A DNA stretch of 44,289 nucleotides, taken from Desulfosarcina cetonica JCM 12296 (GTDB lineage: Bacteria; Desulfobacterota; Desulfobacteria; Desulfobacterales; Desulfosarcinaceae). Location of the stretch: NCBI RefSeq assembly GCF_001311845.1, contig NZ_BBCC01000033.1, forward strand, positions 1 to 44,289. The letters are read 5' to 3'. The notes beneath the pieces were generated by a model. It did not search any database. It was not told the DNA's origin and was given only the letters and a program-made list of their open reading frames with translations. The position numbers were made by a program, and so were the translations under genes. Below are positions 37,597-44,289 of this stretch, piece by piece. Numbering within the stretch: position 1 is the stretch's first letter; each line of letters begins with the position of its first letter.

Positions 37597-39358
37597 TTAG
37601 AACAAACCGCTGACCTTTCCGGTTTCCGGATCGACGTCAATGCGGCGGAAGGCCGGGTTGGAACCGGTTCCAGGCATCAGGCTGATGGTACCGGCGCAGG
37701 GGCAGAGGAACTTGGCACCCGAGTAGATGAGTACGTCACGGATGGGCAGCCGCCATCCCTTGGGCACGCCCTTCTTGACCGGGTCGTGGGACAGGGAGAG
37801 GTGGGTCTTGACCATCATGGTAGCGAAGTCGGCGTACTTGGGATCGTTTTCCAGCATCTCGGCCTTGGCGTTGGCTTCCGGAGCCCAATCCACGCCGTCG
37901 GCGCCGTAGACTTCCTTGGCGATGAGATCGACGCGGTCGCGCAGTTTCATCTCCAGCGGATAGAGGAATTTGAAGTCGTTGCCCTCTTCACAGGCGTCGA
38001 TAACGGCATCGGCGAATTCCAGGGCGCCTTCGCCGCCTTTTTCCCAGTGCTTGGACTCGGCGCAACGGGCACCGGCGGCTTCGGCGGCCTTGCGAACGAT
38101 CTCGCACTCAGCGTCGGTGTCGGTGTAGAACCGGTTGATACAGACCACCGGGTTGATGCCAGACTTACGAATGACACCGATCATGTGGACCATGTTCTCA
38201 ATACCCTTTTCCACCAGTCCCAGATTTTCCTTGGTGTAGGCGTCGTCAAGGGCTTTACCCGCGACAACCTTGGGACCGCCGCCGTGCATCTTCAGGGCGC
38301 GGATCGTGGAGGTCAAGATGGAGACGTGGGGTTTGAGGCCGGAGAAGCGGCATTTCACGTTCCAGAACTTCTCGAAGCCGATGTCAGCGGCGAAGCCGGA
38401 CTCGGTGACATGGTAATCCCACAGCTTGAGGCCGACGCGGTCGGCGATGATGGAGCTCTGACCCACGGCGATGTTGGCGAAGGGACCGGCGTGCACCAGG
38501 CAGGGCTGGTATTCGGCGGTGCTCATCAGGGTCGGGTTGATCGTGTTGCGCATGAAGGCGGCCATGGCGTTGCCGACTTCGAGATCACCACAGGTAACCG
38601 GTTTGCCGCTCTTGTCGAAGGCCACGGTGATTTTGTTGATGCGGTCTTTCAGGTCGGCCAGGTCGGTGGCCACGGCCAGGATGGCCATCAGCTCCGAACC
38701 CACGGCAATGCCGAACTTGCTCTGCATCGTGAAACCATCCGTACGACCACCAAGGCCGATGACGATGTTGCGCAGGGCCTGGGCGCAGAAGTCGATGATC
38801 CAGCCCATCTCCACGCGGGTGGGATCGATGTCCAGGCGGCGCATGCCGGTGAGGCGGGCCAGCTGTTCGTCATTGTAGTTGCGCTCATGCTGCATACGGG
38901 CCGTCATGGCGACCATGCCCAGGTTGTGCGCGTTCATGATGTCGTTGATGTCGCCGGTGAGACCCAGGGAGAACTCGGTCATGGGGATCAGCAGAGAGTT
39001 GCCGCCGCCGGCTGCCGTGCCTTTTACGTTCATGGTGGGGCCGCCGGAAGGCTGACGCAGCGCCGCCGACGTGTTTACCACGGGCTCCCAGACCTTCCAT
39101 CAATCCCAGTGAGGTGGTGCTTTTGCCTTCGCCCAAGGGAGTCGGGGTGATGGCGGTCACTTCGATGTATTTTCCATCCGGTTTGTCTTTCAGGCGGTCG
39201 ATGATCTTCAGAAAATCCAGCTTTGACAGACGGCCCATGGCCAGCATTTCTTCTTTTTCCAGACCCAGCTTTTCACACCAGGCTTCGGGCATGGGCATGT
39301 TTTTTTCCGCTTCCTCGGAAATCTGCCAGTCCGCCATTTTAGTCGCATCGTATGCCAT
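37597..39358 (-). CDS. fhs: Formate-tetrahydrofolate ligase (one frameshift)
   Basis: About 587 codons. The P-loop [17 protein letters not shown] is in the N-terminal piece. The rest includes [48 protein letters not shown] and [20 protein letters not shown]. It makes 10-formyltetrahydrofolate from formate and ATP, a step of the methyl branch of the Wood-Ljungdahl pathway and of C1 supply. The break lies in the repetitive GTCGGCGGCGCTG near 39063-39075 and is a net loss of two bases or gain of one; a two-base loss restores [12 protein letters not shown], which fits the family. AAAGGAGGTTGG precedes the start. The gene is very likely functional. Confidence 0.93.
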
Positions 39359-39670
39359 CTATCCAACCTCCTTTAATTGTGATTAACGAAGAGGGCACTG
39401 ATGATTCCCCATCAGGCACCATTGTATTGACGGGTCTATTAAGTAAATTCGTAATCGGATTGATGCTGAGATTAGAATGATCGAAATTTCCCCGGGACCC
39501 GGGAAAACGCGGCTAATCTAACACGCCTTAGCGGATTTGGCAAGCCTTATGTGTCGAGGCCGGAAGGGACTTGTCAATGCAAATAACCCATTGAAAATAA
39601 AGCTTAAGCTTATTTTATAGAAGGGGCATTAAACCGGTGATGAAAGCTGGCCGGGGCTTTGCCGAAACCT
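39359..39670. other. Intergenic region upstream of fhs
   Basis: No gene. It contains a short hairpin CTGATG/CATCAG in the fhs leader (39399-39416), a near-palindrome built on CCCGGG (39487-39507) and an AT-rich near-palindrome around AAGCTTAAGCTT (39598-39616). The last two could end the leftward ABC transporter transcript; neither is convincing alone. Confidence 0.4.
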
Positions 39671-41627
39671 TCAGCCCTGCAGCTGGTAAAGTCGATAATA
39701 GTAGCCCTTTTGAGCCATCAGGGTCGTATGGTCGCCCCGTTCCACCAAACAGCCGCCATTTAACACAACGATCTGGTCGGCGCTGCGTGCGGTGGTGAGG
39801 CGGTGGGCCACGACCACGCAGGTACGCCCCTGCATCAGGTTGCCGATGGCGGCTTGCAGATGCATTTCGGTTTCCGAGTCCACATACGAGGTCGCCTCGT
39901 CGAGGATGATCACCTCCGGATCGGCGGAAAAGGCCCGGGCAACGGAGATCAACTGGCGTTCACCGCTGGAAAGCGAGGCACCGCCTTCGGTGATGGGGGT
40001 ATCGAGTCCGTCGGGAAAGCGGCGCACGAGTTGGCGGCATCGCGAGGCGTCCAAAATTTCATCCTGACGTGCGGCGGAGATCCCGGGCGCGGCGAAGAAG
40101 AGATTGGATCTTAAGGTACCGGTGAAAAGAAACGGGTCCTGCATGACCAGGGCGATCCGTTTTCTTAAGGTTTCAGGTGCGATGTGGCGACAGTCGACGT
40201 CGTTGAAGCGCAGCCTGCCGCCGGTGGGGTCGTAGAAGCGGACCAACAGATTGACCAGTGAGGTCTTGCCCGATCCGGTGGCGCCGACGATGGCCACGGT
40301 CTGCCCGGCGGCGATGGTCAGGTTGATCGATTTGAGGACCGGCTCGTTGGGCGTGTAGGCCAGGCTGACATTCTCGAAGCGGATGGTTTCCAGCGGGCCC
40401 GCAGGCGTCTTGCCACCGCTTTGCAGGGTGGCGGCCGAAGGCCGGTCGAGAAGTAGAAAAATGCGTTCGGCCGAGGCCATGGCGTTTTGCAGGATGTTGT
40501 ATTTTTCCGCCAGATCACGGATGGGCCGGAAGAACATGCGCATATAGCCAGAAAGGCCGCCAGGACGCCGATGCTCATGGTCTGGCCGATGACGTGGCTG
40601 CCGCCCACGTAAATGACGATGGCGATGGCGGTTACCCCCAGCATTTCGATCACCGGCATGAAAACGGCGAAGATATTGATCTGGCGCATGCCGGCCAGGT
40701 AGTTGGCATGGTTGAGACGGGCAAAGGCGGCGGCGTTGTCCGGGGTGCGCCGAAAGGTCTGGATGACCTTGATGCCGCCGATGGTCTCTGAGAAACGGGT
40801 GTTGATCTCGGCTACTTTGTTGCGCAGTTCGCGAAAGACATCGCGCACCTGGCTGGAAAAAACGAAGGCCGTCAGCCCGACGAGGGGCAGCACGAGAAAT
40901 GACAGCAGCGCCAGGCGAACATCCATGGCCACCAGCACCACGCGATGCCCACCAAGAGGAAGAGATCCTTGAAGACCATGGAGATGACGTTGGTGAAGAG
41001 TTCGTGCATGTTGGAGATGTCATTGGTTACCCGGGTGACCAGGCGCGCCACGGGGTGGCGGGTGAAAAAGCCCAGCGGCATGGCCTGGATATGGCGGTAG
41101 AGGGTCATGCGCAGGTCGTGCATGATACGGTTGCCGGCGATTTCCATGATCAGGTTCTGCACGAAGGTGCAGATGAAAATCAGCAGTACTACGGCCAGAA
41201 AGAGCAGGCTGATGCGGGTCAGTCCCGACAGGTCGGCGTGCCGCAACGCGGCTAGATCGGCGGCCGGCAGGCGATCCAGATCTTCCAGGCGGATGCTGGC
41301 CTGGTTGCCCTTGCGATCGAACCACTGGGGGTTGCGGGCCACGACGGCCGCCGCCCGGGAATCGTGCATGTCCACCCAGAAGCGCTGTTTGCCGGGTGCC
41401 TTCGCATCCGTGTGAATCCGTGCTTTGGGAACGATCTGGCGGTCGATGATCTCCTTGGTGATATAGGGAACCGAGAGTTCCAGCAAGGTGATGGTCACCA
41501 CCAACAGCACCGACAGCACCAGCCGCAGGCGGTGGGGGCGGATATAGGGCAGAATCCGCCGCAGCAGCTTCAGGTCGTAGGGCTTGCCCAGCCGCTGCTC
41601 CTCGTCATAGCCGTAGTCAAAGCGCAT
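39671..41627 (-). CDS. ABC exporter half-transporter, second subunit (two frameshifts)
   Basis: About 652 codons. Membrane helices include LRLVLSVLLVVTITLLELS near the N-terminus. A polar insert of about 80 residues (KARIHTDAKAPGKQRFW to HADLSGLTR) separates helices 1 and 2, probably in the periplasm. The ATPase part has Walker A VGATGSGKTS, signature LSSGERQLISVARA and Walker B VIILDEATSYVD, with His in VVAHRLTT. Missing G bases at 40940/40941 and 40547/40548 cause the breaks; repair gives VGIAVVLVAMDVRL and AFLGYMRMFFRP. ATG 41627 has GGAG upstream and overlaps the previous gene by 11 bp, so the two halves are coupled and likely form a heterodimer. The substrate is unknown. Confidence 0.87.
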
Positions 41628-43353
41628 CTTCCAGCTCCTGCAGACGGTAGGTGCGGGCGTAGTAGGCATTTTCGGCCATCATTTGCGCATGCGTGCCGAT
41701 GGCCTGGATATGGCCGTCTTCCATCAGGACGATGCGGTCGGCCTTGCGCACGGCCGACAGGCGGTGGGAGACGATCATCACCGTTTTTTCACCGGCCATG
41801 GCCTCCAGGGTGCCGACAATGCGGGTCGCCGTGCGGGTATCCACCTGGCTGACCGGGTCGTCGAGGATCAGGATGGGCGTATCGCCCAGAAAGGCCCGGG
41901 CCAGGGCCACGCGCTGTTTCTGGCCGCCGGAAAGGATCACGCCTTTTTCTCCGACGATGGTGTCGAAGCCGCCCGGCAGTTCGGCGATGGTGGTATCCAG
42001 GGCGGCCATCCGGGTGGCGTGCGCCAGCCGGGCATCGTCGATGGTCGTGTCGCCAAAGGTGATATTCTCGCGGATCGTGCCGGCAAACAGAAACGGTTCC
42101 TGGGGCGCCATGGAGATCAAGGCCCGCAGGTCGTCGATCTTGAGATCGCGCAGGTCCCTGCCATCGATGCGGATGGCACCTTCATCGACATCGTAAAGGC
42201 GCAGAATGAGCTGCAAGAGCGCGGTCTTGCCGGCACCCGGCGGACCGACGATGCCGATGGTCTCGCCCTTTTCGACCGTCAGCCGAATCCCGTCCAGGAC
42301 CTTGCCCCGCGCGGGATCGAAGGCGAAACCGACATCGTCTATGGTCAGGCGGTCCCGGAAGGCATCGAGGGGCGCGGCGTCGATCCGTTCGATGAGCTCC
42401 GGCTGCGTGCTCAGGATGCCGTCCAAACGATCCAGGGAGGCTCTTCCGCGCTGGATCAGGTTGGTCACCCATCCCAGGGCCATCATGGGCCAGGTGAGCA
42501 GTCCCAGGTAGCTGATGAAGGCCACGAAATCGCCGGGGGTGATGCGGTTGAAGATCGTCTGGCGGCCGCCTTGGAAGAGCACGATGGCCATGCTGATGTT
42601 GGTGAGCAAAATCATCAGCGGGAAGAACGCGCCGGTGATCTTGACCAGGTCGATGTTCTCTTGGACGTAGGTTTCGGAGTAGGTTTCGATCGCCTTGGCT
42701 TCGGCCGCCTGGGCGTTGTAGGCCATCACCACGCGGATGCCGGCGAAGCGTTCGCGCACCGCCTCGGTCAATTCGCTGAAGGCCGCCTGCACGCGTTTGT
42801 AGCGCCGGTGCATGAGCCGGCCGAAGTATCGGCTGCCCAAGACGATCAGGGGCATGGGCAAGAGGACATAAACGGTCAGCTCCAGGTTGATGTAGACCAT
42901 GAAGCCGATGGCCGCCGATCCCAGGAAAACCGCATCGTTCAGGGCCACCAGGCCCATCCCCGAGGCCATGCGCACCTGCTGGATGTCGTTGGTGGCGTGG
43001 GCCATGAGATCACCGGTGCGCACACGGTCGAAGTAGGCCGGCGAAAGCACCTGGATATGCTGAAAGAGACGGTTGCGCAGGGCTTCCTCGGTTTTGCGGG
43101 CCGTGCCCAACAGACAGCGGCGCCAGAAAAAACGGAAAAAGCCGATGAAAAGGCTCAGGGCCAGGATCATGCCGGCATAGCGCAACAGCCCGTCCGGGTC
43201 CACCCGCATCAGGGTCAGGTCGTCCACGACCCATTTGATCACCCGGGGGATGAATAGCTGCAACAGATCCACGATGATCAGGCACGCAAGGCCAACCAGG
43301 ATCGTGGCGCGATTGGCCATAAGATAGGGTTGGATCAGCTTGAAGGGTTTCAT
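41617..43353 (-). CDS. ABC exporter half-transporter, first subunit
   Basis: 578 residues, intact. It begins MKPFKLIQPYLMANRATILVGLACLIIVDLLQLF with six predicted membrane helices. The ATPase domain has Walker A GPPGAGKTA, signature LSGGQKQRVALARA and Walker B LILDDPVSQVD, then MIVSHRLSAV. Walker B ends in Asp-Asp where most exporters have Asp-Glu, so its catalytic glutamate is replaced. The partner encoded downstream has the normal Glu. This asymmetry is typical of heterodimeric exporters such as TM287/288. ATG 43353 shares its A with the stop of the phosphatase gene (TGATG). Confidence 0.92.
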   Translation of the reverse strand: MKPFKLIQPYLMANRATILVGLACLIIVDLLQLFIPRVIKWVVDDLTLMRVDPDGLLRYAGMILALSLFIGFFRFFWRRCLLGTARKTEEALRNRLFQHIQVLSPAYFDRVRTGDLMAHATNDIQQVRMASGMGLVALNDAVFLGSAAIGFMVYINLELTVYVLLPMPLIVLGSRYFGRLMHRRYKRVQAAFSELTEAVRERFAGIRVVMAYNAQAAEAKAIETYSETYVQENIDLVKITGAFFPLMILLTNISMAIVLFQGGRQTIFNRITPGDFVAFISYLGLLTWPMMALGWVTNLIQRGRASLDRLDGILSTQPELIERIDAAPLDAFRDRLTIDDVGFAFDPARGKVLDGIRLTVEKGETIGIVGPPGAGKTALLQLILRLYDVDEGAIRIDGRDLRDLKIDDLRALISMAPQEPFLFAGTIRENITFGDTTIDDARLAHATRMAALDTTIAELPGGFDTIVGEKGVILSGGQKQRVALARAFLGDTPILILDDPVSQVDTRTATRIVGTLEAMAGEKTVMIVSHRLSAVRKADRIVLMEDGHIQAIGTHAQMMAENAYYARTYRLQELEDAL

Positions 43354-44000
43354 CAGGTCACGTTGGGGGTGAGATTCAAGGCATGCAGCCGGCATCCGGC
43401 AGCTTGCCAGGTTATCAGGTTCAAGGCGGCGTAGTCCTGATCGAGGCGGAAGAGATGGGGCACCGGCATGCCCAACAGGTGACAGAGCAGCACCCGGTTG
43501 ACCCCCGCATGGGCCACCACCAGCAGATCGCCGTCCAATCGGGCCGTCAGGGTATCGAAGGCTTGAGCGATGCGGCTTTCGAGGTCGACGAAACTTTCCC
43601 CGCCGGGGGGGCGAAATCCGTCGATGGCCTGGCCGCGCTGCTGGAAAAGATCGGGCCAGCGGGCCTTGACGTCACCAAAGGCCAAACCGTCCCACGCGCC
43701 CAGGTTGATCTCCCGCCAGGCGGGGTCCGGCAGAACCGGTACCTGGCGGTCGGCGGCGACGATCCGGGCCGTTTCCAGGCAGCGCGAGAGATCGCTGCAG
43801 ACCACCTGTGAGAAGGCGATCCCGGCCAGGTGCCGGTGCCAATAGGCTGCCTGGGCCCGCCCGCGCGGACTCAAGGGCAAGTCGATCTGGCCGATGAAGT
43901 ATTTCTCCTTTGCCGGTGTTTCGATCTCACCGTGCCGAAGCAAGAGAATTCTCTTCTCATCCTTCTTCGCGGCCCATGCTTCAAGCGGGTTTCCCATCAT
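43353..44000 (-). CDS. Histidine phosphatase (phosphoglycerate mutase-like)
   Basis: 215 residues. The phosphohistidine motif is LLLRHGEIETP near residue 20; QIDLPLSPRGRAQA, CSDLSRCLETARIVA, WREINLGAWDGL (catalytic Glu area) and LVVAHAGVNRVLLCHLLG (second His) complete the active site. It resembles alpha-ribazole phosphatase (CobC) and related small-molecule phosphatases; the substrate is not certain. Its start overlaps the end of the HD-domain gene by 4 bp, and its stop overlaps the ABC gene by 1 bp, so all four genes form one operon. Confidence 0.87.
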   Translation of the reverse strand: MMGNPLEAWAAKKDEKRILLLRHGEIETPAKEKYFIGQIDLPLSPRGRAQAAYWHRHLAGIAFSQVVCSDLSRCLETARIVAADRQVPVLPDPAWREINLGAWDGLAFGDVKARWPDLFQQRGQAIDGFRPPGGESFVDLESRIAQAFDTLTARLDGDLLVVAHAGVNRVLLCHLLGMPVPHLFRLDQDYAALNLITWQAAGCRLHALNLTPNVT

Positions 44001-44289
44001 GGCCTTTCGATAAGGGCGTCGGATAGCATGCGGTCCATCGCCACGCCGGTGATGCGGGTGATTTTGGTTTCCACGGCCTGCGCCGCCTGTTTGCGGCGCA
44101 GGATGTTGGCGACGGCCGTCGCGCTTTGGCCGTATTTGTCCAACTTTGCGTCAAAGCGCCGGGAGAGGTCGACGATGGTGGTGCCAGCCACCAGTTTGTC
44201 GGCCAGAAAAACCACCTGGGCCTCATCCAGGGGCGCCTTGGGATCGACGGCCAGATCCATGTGGCCGGCGACAATCTTGGCCAGATCGG
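43997..44289 (-). CDS. C-terminal part of an HD-domain protein
   Basis: Only the last 97 codons are in the window. The text DLAKIVAGHMDLAVDP-KAPLDEAQVVFLADKLVAGTTIVDLSRRF resembles the end of HD-type hydrolase domains, which in Desulfobacterota may be fused to a MobA-like nucleotidyltransferase. The ADKLV block would include a late metal or substrate Asp. A short helical tail follows. The N-terminal domain lies outside, so the full function cannot be judged. It is coupled to the phosphatase gene. Confidence 0.6.
   Translation of the reverse strand, partial: DLAKIVAGHMDLAVDPKAPLDEAQVVFLADKLVAGTTIVDLSRRFDAKLDKYGQSATAVANILRRKQAAQAVETKITRITGVAMDRMLSDALIERP

Noticed and set aside
39598..39616. 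AAGCTTAAGCTT near-palindrome downstream of the ABC genes as a terminator
   Set aside because: The symmetric core leaves almost no loop and the stem is AT-rich; the evidence is too weak for a call, so it is only mentioned in the intergenic note.
41683..43257. A 524-codon open frame on the plus strand opposite the ABC exporter gene
   Set aside because: It mirrors the exporter gene codon by codon, is rich in His, Asp and Gln as antisense of GC-rich genes is, and matches no family I know.

Overview
The window looks like a chromosomal segment of an anaerobic, aromatic-degrading Desulfobacterota (deltaproteobacterium), of the Desulfosarcina/Desulfococcus kind. The basis is a class II benzoyl-CoA reductase cluster (BamB, BamC, start of BamD), a benzoate-CoA ligase-like gene, an EtfAB plus membrane Fe-S oxidoreductase operon, formate-tetrahydrofolate ligase, a selenocysteine-containing HesB/IscA protein and PAS-LuxR regulators. 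No phage, plasmid, CRISPR or insertion-sequence genes were seen. The species assignment is inference.

Layout. 1-2806 (minus): bamB-bamC-bamD (bamD cut by the window edge), behind a sigma70-type promoter that overlaps a perfect palindrome. 3359-7890 (minus): etfB-etfA-membrane Fe-S oxidoreductase (ETF:quinone type)-rubrerythrin-like protein, behind a promoter carrying the same palindrome. 8641-10246 (minus): benzoate-CoA ligase with its own, different operator. 10608-10684: tRNA-Trp with terminator. 10895-16676: hybrid sensor kinase, YbaK-like deacylase, class II fructose-bisphosphate aldolase, double-GAF protein, class II aldolase/adducin protein. 16796-18359: SmtB/CadC-type metal sensor and metal-efflux permease. 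18458-21096: feoA-feoB-small Cys-rich FeoB partner. 21322-23617: TAXI solute receptor and ExeA-like ATPase. 23737-27557: leuB, ModF-like double ABC ATPase, trmJ and ndk. 27891-30987: FmdB zinc ribbon, macro-domain protein, HesB selenoprotein, enoyl-CoA isomerase/hydratase, nitroreductase. 31002-35746: PAS-LuxR regulator, prfC, HD-GYP-like protein, coaE, uspA. 35747-39358: REP-like palindromic repeat, a CheX-CheX-FliN fusion, fhs. 39671-44289: heterodimeric ABC exporter, histidine phosphatase and the end of an HD-domain protein.

The first 10 kb works as one metabolic unit. Aromatic acid is activated to its CoA thioester by the ligase. BamBC with BamD and subunits outside the window dearomatises benzoyl-CoA. 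EtfAB and the membrane Fe-S oxidoreductase would pass electrons from later acyl-CoA dehydrogenase steps to the quinone pool. The bam and etf operons share a promoter-operator arrangement (TATAGAGA-N8-TCTCTATA, overlapping the -10 by 2 bp), which predicts one common repressor.

Quality caution: 11 genes are split by 15 small frameshifts. Thirteen fit loss of a single G or C; the sites in fhs and the ligase fit a net loss of two bases or gain of one. This even pattern, including in housekeeping genes, points to residual indel errors in the assembly rather than real pseudogenes. I annotate each such gene as one CDS and give the break point.
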